DNA from: Taeniopygia guttata
Lineage: Eukaryota; Chordata; Aves; Passeriformes; Estrildidae
Assembly (NCBI RefSeq): GCF_048771995.1
Contig: NC_133063.1
Location: 20,399,063 to 20,463,062 of the forward strand
Direction: 5' to 3'
Length of the DNA: 64,000 bases
The notes below the pieces were generated by a model. It saw only the letters and a list, made by a program, of their open reading frames with translations, was not told the DNA's origin and searched no databases. Made by a program: the position numbers and the translations under genes. Shown in pieces: positions 1 through 10,598 of the stretch (the stretch's first letter is position 1; every line of letters starts with the position of its first letter).

Positions 1-2916
1 AACCCCAAATATCTGTGACTGTTGTAGTTCAATGGGATTTTTCTCTCACACATGAACCACGTCTTTCTTATATTACTTATCTATGAAATATGCATACACA
101 CAGATGTGCACACATCTTATGAATACCCTCTTGAGGAGCATCAGAGGAACAGATTGTAGGTATACCTGCACTTTGTCTGATAAAATTCATGATTTTCCCA
201 GAAATCCAGCTTTTATTATCACCTCTCACTATGAATAAAATACAATTGTCACCAAGATTACATTAACAAGATCACGTTAGGCACCTGAAGATGAGAAAAT
301 AACATTAAAAAATGCCCAAGCTTTATTATTTACTTTTAAATTTTATGATCACATAACTAGTTTTTTCAAAGATGACTACCTCATTTAGTTACCGAAATTG
401 TTGCTGATTAATTATTATTAATTATCTGATATTTTGTTTTCTTTCCTCCAGTTGTCAGCCTTTACTTTGTTTAAAGCTTTGTTCTAAAACCACTGTGATT
501 TATTTCTTAACATCTTGTATGGATCTCATCACTGCTTCATGAAAAGAGGTATAAAAAGCTGTAACTAATAATCCCACATAAACACACATTAAAAAAAAAA
601 AAAGATGCCCAGGCAGATATGTTGTTTTAGTGCCTTTGGTTTTATGCAGCAGTACAAACAGCTTTCACAGAATTTCTTTATGTTTCCATTCTGGTCCTTT
701 GAGCTGTAAAATAGGCTTGTGATTTTATATAAATTTGGGTACAATTTCCCAGAAAGAGTCAAAGTCATACATGTAATTCAAATGCCACCCTTTGTCAAAT
801 TTCATTTACATTCCCTAGAAGCTGACAAATTCAAACTGTTCAGAGAAAACAGAGAAAACTGTTCAGAAAAAAAAAATATTTTCTAACAAAAAAATCACCA
901 CAGATTTTTTTATTTATTTTCTAACAAAGAAATCACAATTAGCCAATCTCGGATATGGCTAATTAAACTGTCGGTAATATTCTGAAATATTCCCAAATTC
1001 CAACATAAGGTTTAGAAGAGTTTTACTTGGATGATTAATTTTTTAAAGATTTTAAACTGTAAAACTGATGGTTTAACAGTGTAAAATGTCAATAAGCTAA
1101 AGTAGACATCACTGTAGACTAGGTGGTTTTATACTCAACCTGCAAAACTAAAAATTATCCCTTAAATGGATCTAATGTCCTAGAGAACAAAGTGACTGTT
1201 GACTTTTCCCTGTGCTCATTCCCATACTCTTACTCTGCTGTTATAAGTCAAATGGCTGAGAAAAGGCAGGACTTGACTCTAATCATTGTTGCACATCTGT
1301 GTTTTATTATATGCTTTATGAGTCTACACTCAGAGATGCACTGCATCAAAAGATTAATGGTTATGGTCTTAAGATTGGATACACTGAATTACTTTGTTCT
1401 GTAGTGCTGGTATAGCATCTCTGTGTGGCCACCTCAGAGTTTGCGTGCATCTCAGGAGTATTTCACAGTGTAAAAATAAAATAAGAAACTAGCACAGAAG
1501 GGAATCAATTCTCAATATGTCCCTGAGTCCTTGTGCATATTGTGCTACATCTCTAATTGCAACAAACTAGGAAACAGTAAGGACTACTGATTGTCAAATT
1601 GGAATCCTCTTGCAGATTTTATTTCCATAGCTTCCTTATTCTAAATACAAAATTAAGTGAACAATGTAGGATAAATTTTCTTCTTCAAATTAACTTATAG
1701 GACTTTGGTTTTGAGTAGGTTTTTAATGGTAGAGTGGCAAATAGCTTACACTTAAGCTATTGGTGGAATATCAATGTGTCATTCAATTAAAAAATGTTTC
1801 AAGTTTTAAGAAAATTAAGGGTGGTGCATGAAACCTTTGATTGCAGATAGAAAAATAAAGATGTGAAATCTTTTAAAAATCTTTTTTAAATCTTTTAAAA
1901 TATGGACAAGACTTTATTTCTTAAGAAAAAAAGAAAAAAATTAAGAAGGATGGTTTTATTTATACACATGTGAAAATATTTTTTTCCGGTGAGGTTCTAG
2001 TGTCATATGAACACATATAGTGGTGTCCTTTGGTGGTTTGCAGAGCTATGAAGCCTTTCGATTTCAAGGAGGATGCAAACTGTAGCTCTCAGGAGTAGTT
2101 TCAGCCCTAGAGAGCTCTGTTTCATTCAGTTAATACAGTTAATACAGAGATGATAAGTCATTGTGGCTTTAAAGAAGATAATGTGTAGATACTGAAATCA
2201 CTGTGGGTATGACTTGTGGCATAAATTAAAGAACCCGAACACCTAACTCTCTGTATTAATAGGATCTCAGGCCATTTACTGGACTAAGTGATTTGACCTA
2301 CAAGAACAAGATTTTATCAGTTTAGCTTAGTGAGTTTTTTAATTCTAAGATCTGAAATTCTGTTGCAGAATTTTAAGTAACAAAATTAAGAAAATTTGCA
2401 GTTCACATGTATATTCCAGTGTTAACACTTAGGGAGGTGACTTTTGAGATTCACCTACCTCCAAAATTTTCATTCATCTCCATCATGAAGTTTTCTTTCA
2501 GGTATTGAATGTGCAGAGGATACAATTAACAAAGTATTTTGAGGCAGATTGTCAGGGGAAAGGAATGTCTGCTGAGGAACACTCAGATATTAAATTTACA
2601 GACATAAATGACACGAAGTCAATTACTACAACACATAAGCAGAAAACCATAGATGATTTCACATTCTCCATCCAATTTCTTATATTACCTAATTCTTTTT
2701 AGTTTTAATATTTCTTATTCAAATTCTTGTCCTAATGAACCTTGCTATGTATACTGGCTTCTTAATATAAGGTATACCAAATTTTTCAGAGGATGTTATG
2801 CTCACTTGACATCACAGAGAAAAAGCTTTCTTTTTCAAGAAAAATAAGACCTTGTTGCACATCTAATCACCTGGTTTTGTGTGACCATTATTGTTATATT
2901 GACCATACTTTGCAAT
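1..2916. other. AT-rich non-coding stretch, no gene seen
   Basis: I see no gene here. Open frames are shorter than about 95 codons and have no recognisable domains. The stretch holds a 38-bp-period tandem duplication at 877-936 and short T/A-rich runs, including TCTTTTAAA-like repeats near 1868-1900. CpG is scarce, as expected in methylated vertebrate DNA. No CR1 or LTR signature is visible before 2917. Confidence 0.6.
877..936. repeat. Imperfect 38-bp tandem duplication
   Basis: A 22-bp segment (877-898, beginning TATTTTCTAACAAA and ending ATCAC) recurs at 915-936 with one mismatch. The period is 38 bp. This is a recent local duplication in A/T-rich DNA with no functional implication seen. 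Confidence 0.7.
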
Positions 2917-2922
2917 ACAGGC

Positions 2923-3275
2923 TGTTGCCTTTATGAAAGACAACCAGGGACCTGGTTCAGGTGGCAGCACGGCGGCCTGGTCTCGCCCAAGCCACTCGGG
3001 CTAATCAACAGACGCAGACACCAATATGGCAGACGGTTGAAAAGCGTTTATTATCCTATCTCGTGGGTTTAAATAGCTTTTAGGGGTCTTTGCTACGTCA
3101 GAGGGGGGCTGGGGGTCTCAGGGATAGTGGGTAGTGGAAATTTACCAGAGCAGGTGTGGCTACATTCTTCTGGGACTCCTGGGGTTAATAGATAAGTGGG
3201 GAAGAGAGAGGGGGAGGGGTCTGTCTTTCCGTGACATCCCGTGATCTTCCGCTCCGCCTGTCCCTATCTACCACA
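2923..3275 (-). mobile_element. Solo LTR of an endogenous retrovirus (class II/ERVK-like)
   Basis: This 353-bp, GC- and CpG-richer island starts TGTTGCC and ends CTACCACA, giving canonical TG...CA ends with a short imperfect terminal inverted repeat (TGTTG/TGTGG). It is flanked by a 6-bp target duplication with one mismatch: ACAGGC at 2917-2922 and TCAGGC at 3276-3281. Read on the minus strand, it has a TATA-like TATTTAAA (plus-strand 3068-3075) followed closely by AATAAA (plus-strand 3048-3053). This is the U3-R-U5 order of a retroviral LTR. No internal retroviral region lies on either side, so it is a solo LTR left by LTR-LTR recombination. The 6-bp duplication favours a class II (ERVK-type) integrase, which is inferred from general knowledge. 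The exact family name is not known to me. Confidence 0.8.
3048..3075 (-). promoter_or_regulatory. LTR TATA-like box and polyadenylation signal
   Basis: On the minus strand, TATTTAAA (plus-strand 3068-3075) precedes AATAAA (plus-strand 3048-3053) by only about 15 bases. The R region would therefore be very short, as in several avian retroviral LTRs. Activity is not shown. Confidence 0.5.
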
Positions 3276-3281
3276 TCAGGC

Positions 3282-3628
3282 ATCTCAGAAAGGTCCTATT
3301 GAGGCTTGAGAGGAATATTTGATGTATGGTGGAAGAAGACATGGGGATGGTCATAAGTGAATGTCCCCTGTGTAATTCAAATTTCTTCTCCTCACACATT
3401 AGCAGACTAATTTCTCACTGCGTTTACTAAGGTAGTGAAATTCTGAGCTCAGCTGAAGCATCTTACCTGTGAGACAGATGACATGGCACCAAGAGCACTG
3501 TCCTGTGGTGTCTTGAGGACATTCACACCACAAATGTCCCATCCAAATCCGTTCTTATTGCTAATGAGAGTGTGTCCTAACCCGCTCTGTCCTGGTGCTG
3601 AAAAGGGATTCTTTCCTGTGGACCACTC
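3282..3628. other. Short unannotated spacer between LTR and CR1 tail
   Basis: I recognise nothing here. The sequence is somewhat richer in GC than the surroundings and lies between a solo LTR and a CR1 3' end. It could be a diverged upstream part of the same CR1 copy, but I cannot align it by eye. Confidence 0.4.
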
Positions 3629-3670
3629 ACTCAGAGTTGAACTCAATGATCTTTGAGTTCAACTCTGAGT
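3629..3670. repeat. Perfect 18-bp inverted repeat, 6-nt loop
   Basis: Bases 3629-3646 (ACTCAGAGTTGAACTCAA) are the exact reverse complement of 3653-3670, separated by TGATCT. A third copy of GAGTTGAACTC follows directly at 3668-3678. The structure sits at the edge of a CR1 relic and was probably created by a local inverted duplication. Confidence 0.9.
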
Positions 3671-3710
3671 TGAACTCTTTCCAACTCAGAATATTCTGTG
3701 ATGCTGTGAC
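3640..3710 (+). mobile_element. CR1-type LINE 3' end, rearranged relic
   Basis: The sequence runs from GATCTTTGAG through TTTCCAACTCAGAATATTCTGTGATGCTGTGAC. This matches the CR1 3' terminus (GATGATCTT, then CTTTTCCAACC, then ATTCTATGATTC octamers). A perfect inverted repeat at 3629-3670 overlaps its upstream edge and replaces the usual sequence between GATCTT and TTCCAAC. CR1 copies are normally truncated at the 5' end, which fits a tail-only relic. Confidence 0.65.
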
Positions 3711-4986
3711 TGCATTTCTAATTTCCCTATCTCCTGTGTGACCTTTGGGTTGGGAGACACTGGCTCAATCCCTGGCTGTGTCAGAGCTCACCTGTGAGAC
3801 CTGAGGAGTTGTGCTTTAACATCTGATATCTAAAACAGCAATAACAGCATTTTCCTCCCTCAGAGGAATTCTATGATGATAAATCCATGAAAGACGTCAA
3901 GAGGTTTTCTGGTATTGCAGAAGCAGTTAAGTTTCAAAAATAGATTAAGAGATGAAAGGTTTTTTCTGTTTATTCTGTTTTGTTTTGGGTTTTTAATTTT
4001 TTTAATAAGCTCTGTAATAGTGAAGCATTCAACACTAAACCTTCAGAATCTCAGGTTTTCTTTCAGAAAATCAAAATGAAGTAGTAACACATTTTGTCTC
4101 TAATAATACCTCACTTTTTCTACACTTTATTCCATTCTCCTTTCTTTTTCTGCTGTATACTACAATGTGATATGGAAAGAGGACTGAGAATCCAAATAAT
4201 TTCAAATAGGAATATAATCTTTTTACAGAAAGTCCTGATTTATCAAGCCAACTCCCCGAGGTACAGACAGGTTTATCATTCTGCTATAAATGTCTGAATG
4301 CATAATGGAATGCAGACGCTAATTTCTAGAATATGTTTGGATGATGCATTGCACATTGGGAACTGCAATGAAGCAAAAGAAGAAATCTCAAACAAATTCT
4401 TCAGAAAATTTGGTCTTCTAATGCATTATTGAGGAATTCAGATGAGAGGCAAAAAATGCTGCCTAACTTTTGAAGTCTGAAGAGGGTTCATAAATTAATA
4501 TTTTACTGTGATTTAATCTGTAATAATAAAGTTGCTTTTACCTTTAAGCATTTACAAGTACCAACCCCCATTGATTGACACTAGAGTCAGCTTTTCATGA
4601 TAAATAGAAATTATTTATGATTATGTTCTTGTTATGTTTGACTTACAAAGTACATAAACACTAGCCAGGTCTAACAGAAAGATTAAAAAGGTTTGGTATG
4701 ACACTTAACTAAATGCACATTTTGGAGGCTATATTTTCCCACTGAAATTATATGTACAAATAAATCTTGATTATGAATGGATTTACACCCACTATTAGAA
4801 ACTCATCCAGATAGCTTCTTCTATTTTTTTCCTTTCTTTTTAAGTGCTGAATTGTTTCAGCTATTACAAACAAAAGTAAGTAACTGGTTTTAATTAAAGC
4901 ACAGCTAGTATATGAAATGCTTAAGTCTTATAAAAGTGACTGGAAAAGAATATTGCAATGTATATACATTATTCTTTTGTTTCTCG

Positions 4987-5009
4987 CTCTTGTGATATTA
5001 TCACAAGAG
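4987..5009. repeat. Perfect 11-bp hairpin
   Basis: CTCTTGTGATA (4987-4997) and its reverse complement TATCACAAGAG (4999-5009) are separated by one base. It is a near-palindrome in otherwise unremarkable AT-rich DNA. Confidence 0.85.
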
Positions 5010-6252
5010 AGGTCATATTTGATGTTTTTCTTGAAGACTAAAGTTCTGCACATCATTTAGTATTTTAACATCAGTTTTCCTTAAAAAGAAATACATACTA
5101 CTCATGTTAGATGAGAAGAATTTGAAAATTTGATCTAATGTATATCTTAAAAGATGACAAAGCCAGAAAATAGTGGTGAGAAAAGAGCACTTTTTTTTTT
5201 TTAATCATTATTTTGAGGCTATCTCGATTTTTGAGGCCTGATTCATGACTTTGGAATGTCTGGGTTTGGCCATTCTGCCTGTGTTTAAATGATCTCAGCA
5301 TCCATGAATAGCTCACTGCCTTTTAGTCTGCTGCTGTCCATAAAACAACTAGCTAACAACAACAACAAAATCAACAACAATAAAAAAAGTTTAAATATAT
5401 ACTCTTTCTCGAAGAAAATTTGGATCCTCCAGGAAAATATCATTGTGATGAGGAAAATATCATCTTTATGTAGGCAAAACGGTCTTGAATACACTTGATC
5501 ACTGGTGAGTAGGGTGCAAGGGCTACAGCTGTGGTGTGGGAGCTGGAGAAGTATGGACAGAGTAGCACTGTCCTGAAAGAAGCAGTTCTTCTTTGGACTA
5601 CTGCAAAATACCCCAGATGTAGAACTGATTTGACACAAGGGTCATGCTTGGCCTTCCTAAATAACAGAGTTAAAAAAAAATTCACATGCTCCGTCACACA
5701 ATGCAATGTCCATGTCTTGTCTCTTGGGAAAAAAAATTTAATTAGGAAGGGCCAAAGTAAAGTCTGGAAACTGCAAGATATTTCTTGCTTTGCTTCCTTC
5801 TGTACCTTGCCCTCCTGTTCTTCTGCACCTCACTCCTGACAATTGACTAGGGATGATTGACAACACAGTTCTATCCTGAAATTTAAACTGATATAAAATG
5901 GAAATAAATCTAATGTCCATTATCATTGGTTTAGAGGTCGGCATTTGGAAACAGTCTTAGAAATGAACTATTAACTACAACTATCCCGTCTATTAATTTT
6001 ACTATTATTCTAGTTTATTATAAAGAATTAGCTGGATCCTTAGACTTGACACATTATCTAATTTTTATGTGCCGTCCTTTAAAATATTGTTGCTGGCCCA
6101 CCTGGCTCACACCTGTCATCAATGGAAGATCTCTCAACAGAAAAGCAGAAAGAGCAGAGCTCTCATGTCCACTACTGTGCAAGGAGATTTCCTCACACAT
6201 TCCTCACAATCCTTCATCTGTGGTTAGGAAATTTTTTGATCTTGTTAGAGCC

Positions 6253-6396
6253 TGGAGGAGAAAGGAGAAAGGAAAAAAAAAAAAAGAAGAAGAAAAAAAA
6301 AAAGAATGGACAGAAAAAAAGATTGGACAGAAAAAAAGAAAAATATATTAAGAAAAGAAGAAAAAGAAAAAAATGGCATAAAGAAAAAATAAAAAT
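6253..6396. repeat. A/G-rich purine tract with 17-bp tandem duplication
   Basis: About 140 bases are almost entirely A and G on the plus strand. Within it a 17-bp unit (GAATGGACAGAAAAAAA, 6304-6320) repeats at 6321-6337 with one mismatch. The lysine-rich and poly-phenylalanine open frames across this region are artefacts of the composition. Confidence 0.8.
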
Positions 6397-8331
6397 GACA
6401 GTGATCTTCCTGCTTGAGCTAGCAATGTGTTTAGATAGCATTTATGTTAAAAAAGCTAAAATAAGGAATAATGGATATGCATATATATACTTAGAGCAAA
6501 TGATTGTCTAATATACTAGTCCAGCAGATTTGTGAAAGCCATTCCTATTTACTGCTGTGATGTCATGAAAAACCTCACAACCTAGGAAAGGATCCATAAA
6601 TTGAAAAAAAGAAAAGGACGATAGATAGGTCTGGGAGAGTAGCTGAAAAACTCAGGCCTTTATGGTGTTGAAAAACTTCTGAGATTGTTGCCTCTTTGTC
6701 TTGTGCTGAGGTAGAAGAGATGGGTAACAGGTTCTCTCCTTTCCCTCCAGAAACAGTTGGCTTTAAGCCATAAGTCCAAGAGATCATCCTAACCACTAGG
6801 TAATATGGTTGTCAGAAATAAATACAGCTTTACCAAGAAGTTTGCTTCTAGAAAGTGCTAAAGTATTATTTACTTTAAGATATGGCCATGTATCTTGTAT
6901 TATCTCTTCCCTTAAAATTAGACATACAATTCCAAGTCAATGAGCAGTTGAAAAACTGTGCATTAAAGCTGATTAAAAAAAAATATATATTTGTGTTACT
7001 TATTCCTTGTCCTTTTAGAGCTTTGCACATCATATGCCTGCAGGTAAAGAAATTCTGGGATATTAGGATAGCAAACATTGTTATTTTCAACAGAAACAGG
7101 GAAGTCTGAACAAACTTGGAGCTTTCAGCTACTATCCCCTTTTCAACTTTCTGGTTTTAATCTCATTAATGAAAAAAATTAATGTTTAATGTGAAGCAAG
7201 TGATTCTGGACTATAGCTAAGTGCCGATATTCTGGTTTGCAGATGATGTGTACTTGTTAGCTATTTCAAAAGAAAAAAATTTTCCATTTTCCATATGAAA
7301 GTAATGCTGTGAGAGGAAGGTTTATTACTGCTAAATTTATTGTTACATTGATTTACTGGGTTTTGAGCATACATTGTCTCTTAATTGGTCGTTCTTGTCT
7401 TGAATGATGAACTACTAAACCTAAAATAGGAGTGGGGCAGTTCTCACCTGTTCCATCTTACACTTTCCTCCTGCTCACAGGGTGTAGGTTCCTGCAAGTG
7501 GAGCAAGGCAAGGAAAAGCAAACCTATCCCTGATGTGCTTACTCTCAAATGATATAGCATCAAGAGATGTCCCCTCTTTGGACCTTTGGTAGTGAAGCAG
7601 CATAGTTGGGCACAAAACTGGAAACTATATCTGTTTTGAGTGTCGCCTGGGTTGCAACTCATGTTACAACTCTTCTTGGATCCCAGTAACAGCATTCATC
7701 CATACTCTGCTGAGCAAACCCTTAAATGGAAAAAAAAAGAAGTAAAACCAGGTCCATATATTCTGTTTATATAACGCTAGAGAGTCATATAAAGAAAAAC
7801 AAACATAACCTTTTCAGCTGTTCCTCACAAGGGAAAAAGAAAATGAAACATTTGATTATAATTGTTTTAATGAGCTTTGATTCAAAATTAAGTTATAATG
7901 GTCTGGTTAAAAAATATTCTGTTAATGAGCTTATATTTCTATCAAAGTGTGCAAGATGCAAAATTCTCTGAGCATAAAATTAAGTAGCAAGAAATATTTA
8001 TTTGCTGGTTAATAAAATCCTACTTATTCTTTGAAAAAAATTAGTAACAGTAGTAACAGTAGCAGCAATAGTGATGACAGTAAGATTGGTAGGAACACAG
8101 TAATTATAATCTAACTTGATGGTCTATTTTTGGTTGCTCCTTGAAGTTAGAGAACTAATAACAAGCATACCTACTCCTGCAGGCCTAAAATCTAATCTTA
8201 GCCATGTAAAACTCAGACTTGACTGTAGATCACCTTTGAATATTGTAATTGTCTTTCCATTAATTTCTTTTTGATTTTAAACTGGTGTTTTTAAGAAAGA
8301 TGCACAGGACACCTACAGTAGTAAGTGTTGC

Positions 8332-8380
8332 AAAAAAAGAAAATAAAAGAGAAAGAAAAAAGAAGAGAAAGAAAAGGAGA
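8332..8380. repeat. A/G-rich simple tract
   Basis: An approximately 50-base run of A and G (GAAA/GAGAAA units) is interrupted by a single T. Low-complexity DNA. Confidence 0.75.
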
Positions 8381-9324
8381 CATGGAATGTGCTAACTCAG
8401 GGAAGCAGTGTGCACTATGAGTGAAAAGCACTAGCTCTGATTACTGCACAGTTATAAGGAAGTGTTCCTGTGTATGTTACATTTTATGGCATTATACACT
8501 CTGGAATGTAGGTTTCCATGACATATACTCTAGGCAATAATACAGCTGCATTAATGTTTCTCTGTTCATGTGCTGCAGGGGTTAACAGAATATGAGAATG
8601 CATGAATATATTTCATTCTGACTATTTTTATTCTGGTTCAAATCTAATTATTTAACAATTGGAATACATATTCCTCCCTTAGATTTCCATGTCAAGAAAT
8701 TTCTCAGCATTGTCTTGTGTAGCCCATTACCTCTTCTCTTCAGAGAAACGAGTGTTCTCATGTCAGTTAATTTGATTAATCAGGGTCTGGTTAAACAATG
8801 TGACTTTTCTTACATAAAGAGCTAAAATCTGTTATGTTTGTAGTTTCTGTTTCAAAAGGAAAACTGAAAACGAACATTAGCAGAATGGATTTCAAGACCC
8901 ACTCTTAATTACATTAAAAATAAAATTTAATTAGCGAAATATAAGAAGAAAGCAAAATTATATGCAGGGCTATATGAACACAGTAATGTTACAGAAGTAT
9001 TAGCTGCCTATATACAAGGATGGCTAGATTACACAGATAGAAAAAAACCTAGAAAATATTATGTAATGGGAAAAAAATTCAATTGACTTAGTTTCATTAA
9101 ATCCTGAATCCCCATAATAAAAAAAGAAGTTACCATGTAACCAATGTGGGTGTGTTGATTTGGCACAGCCTGGTTTTTTGGTAGCAGGGGAGGGCCACAG
9201 AAGTAGCTTCTGTGAGAAGCTACAAGAAGCTTCCTCCAAGTCCAACAGTCCCAATCTCTGATGGCTCTGAAGATGGACATGCTGCTGGCCCAGTTAGAGA
9301 GGCTGGTAATGTCTCTGTCATAAT

Positions 9325-9333
9325 GTATTTAAG
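9325..9333 (+). promoter_or_regulatory. TATA-like box of the 9.2-kb LTR element
   Basis: GTATTTAAG lies about 172 bases from the element's start, where a retroviral U3 promoter would sit. The kinase fragment begins about 300 bases downstream and would be inside the transcript. Activity is inferred from position only. Confidence 0.45.
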
Positions 9334-9629
9334 AAGAAAATCAAAACAGCACAGGCACAATTTTTTCCAGGGGTGAAGAGGCGTCATTGTCGGGGCCATC
9401 TCAGCCCGTGTCGATGCACCATCGTGGCCACTGCCATCTCAGCACAGCCCATGGCGAGCCTTGCCTACCTGCCCACCCCAACACAGCCGTGCCATGGGCA
9501 GAAGGGCAGGGGTGGCGGTGGCTTCCCCTTCCCAGCGCCCAGCTTGAAGAGAAATGTTAAATAGTGCCAGTGCCAGCGGTCATCACTGCCCTCGCAATGG
9601 TGGTGGGGCTGCCGGTTGGTGGTGGAAAC

Positions 9630-9758
9630 ATGACAATTGATTCCCCAACATGCAACCTAGATGAGATCAACTTCTTGGTTCTGAAGGATCCTGGAAGAAT
9701 CTTTGAATTGGTAGAACTTGTTGGCAATGGTGCCAACATGCAGCAATTTTTCTTCTAG
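9630..9758 (+). pseudogene. TNIK: Fragment of TNIK/MAP4K4/MINK1-type kinase N-terminus
   Basis: From the ATG at 9630 the frame reads 42 codons to a TAG at 9756. Residues 4-34 match the start of germinal-centre kinase group IV proteins (Ser/Thr kinases of the MAP4K4/TNIK/MINK1 branch, acting in JNK and Wnt signalling). The frame contains DSP, then LDEI, then DP, then IFELVELVGNG. By eye I count 22 identities in 35 positions with vertebrate TNIK as I remember it. LDEI and ELVELVGNG fit TNIK better than its paralogues, which have LVDI or LDDI and ELVEVVGNG. The match stops in the glycine-rich ATP loop. The following bases (ACATGCAGCAATTTTTC) may be a frame-shifted remnant of the TYGQVY part. The catalytic lysine, HRD and DFG motifs are all absent, so no kinase activity is possible. 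The fragment sits inside the LTR-like element and so probably spread with it. It is not an exon of a gene at this locus. Confidence 0.7.
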
Positions 9759-10121
9759 TCTGAGAAGAGGAGGAAGTGACGACCTGCTAGGGAGACCAAC
9801 ATAGTGGCACCAGAGAAGGAGGGGGAAGAAGCGTTCCAAGGGTCGGACTCGAGACTCCTCTTCAAGTTGTGGTGAGGACTGTGGTGAAGCAGCTGTCCCT
9901 CTGCAGCCCATGAAGTCTACAGGGGATGCAAAGGTCCACTTGCAGCCCATGTGAAAAGTGCTCTTGCCAGAGTGGGTGGTGCTGTAGAAAGCTGTAATCT
10001 AGTGGGAGAACCAAATAGAGAGAGACCGAGGGTCTGCTACAGAGATAGAGGGAGAGTGAGGTCCCTTGCTTCCAAAACAAAACCTGGTAATGCACACCGT
10101 GGATGGGTGACTCACAAAGCA

Positions 10122-10195
10122 GCAGTTTTGGGAAGACTGCTTGCCCATGGCAAAGACTCATGTTGTAGCAGTTTTGGCAGGACTGCTGCTCATGG
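10122..10195 (+). repeat. Degenerate 46-bp repeat modules inside the LTR element
   Basis: GCAGTTTTGGGAAGACTGCT at 10122 recurs as GCAGTTTTGGCAGGACTGCT at 10168, and both are followed by a CCCATGG/CTCATGG end. The period is 46 bases. Looser GCAGCCCATG modules lie upstream around 9903-9951. Together they make the middle of the element look like a decayed minisatellite. Confidence 0.6.
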
Positions 10196-10426
10196 AATTA
10201 GAGCCATGCCGGACAAGTTCATGTGGAACTGTCTTCTATGGGAGGGGCCCCACAGCATAGCAGAGGAAGGACTCCTCTCCCTGAGCAAACAGATCTCAAG
10301 AGATTAACTGACCAAAACTCCCATGCTGTGTCTATCTGTGCTATCAGTGGGAAGAAGGGAGAGGCTAGGGAAAAAAATGTTTTAAAGGGTAATTTTACTT
10401 TTCATTATCCTCCTCTGACTGTTAAT

Positions 10427-10432
10427 AATAAA
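10427..10432 (+). promoter_or_regulatory. Polyadenylation signal AATAAA of the LTR element
   Basis: AATAAA lies about 1.1 kb downstream of the TATA-like box and 160 bases from the element's end, after GACTGTTAAT. It would end a transcript that includes the kinase fragment. Confidence 0.5.
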
Positions 10433-10598
10433 TTTACTTTGTATCTTTACATTTGAACCTGTTTTGCCCAGTGTTTTCTTCCAGTTGTCATCTCAACTCA
10501 TGAACCCTTCATTAATTTTTTCCCCTCTCCTCTGCCCAGGAGTGAATGGTTTTTGTGGCTGTCATGTGTTTGGCCAGTGTCAAAGCACTACAATGGGT

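Larger units (their letters stand above)
3711..9146. other. AT-rich non-coding stretch with purine tracts
   Basis: I see no gene in this stretch. It contains a hairpin at 4987-5009, an ACA-rich tract near 5359-5390, a long purine tract at 6253-6396, an AGTAAC-like cryptically simple segment at 8042-8092 and a second purine tract at 8332-8380. The overlapping open frames at 5285-5944 on both strands have no recognisable domains and look like chance. Confidence 0.55.
9153..10592 (+). mobile_element. 1.44-kb LTR-like retroelement carrying a kinase gene fragment
   Basis: The element begins TGTTGATTTGGCACAGCC and ends GTGTCAAAGCACTACA, giving TG...CA termini. It is GC- and CpG-richer than its flanks. 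In order it shows a U3-like segment with TATA-like GTATTTAAG (9325-9333), a GC-rich segment, a kinase N-terminal fragment (9630-9758), degenerate 46-bp modules (about 9919-10195), an AATAAA signal (10427-10432), and a T/C-rich end with GAACCTGTTTTGCCC and CTCAACTCATGAACCC. I recognise the beginning and the end as an abundant avian LTR family, from memory; the family name is uncertain. The pentamer TGGGT lies one base outside each end (9147-9151 and 10594-10598), a possible 5-bp target duplication. The copy has many mutations. It could be a solo LTR or a non-autonomous element; no gag or pol region is visible. Confidence 0.65.

Noticed and set aside
6046..6511. Overlapping lysine- and phenylalanine-rich frames
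   Set aside because: They are read-throughs of the A/G-rich tract at 6253-6396 in different frames.
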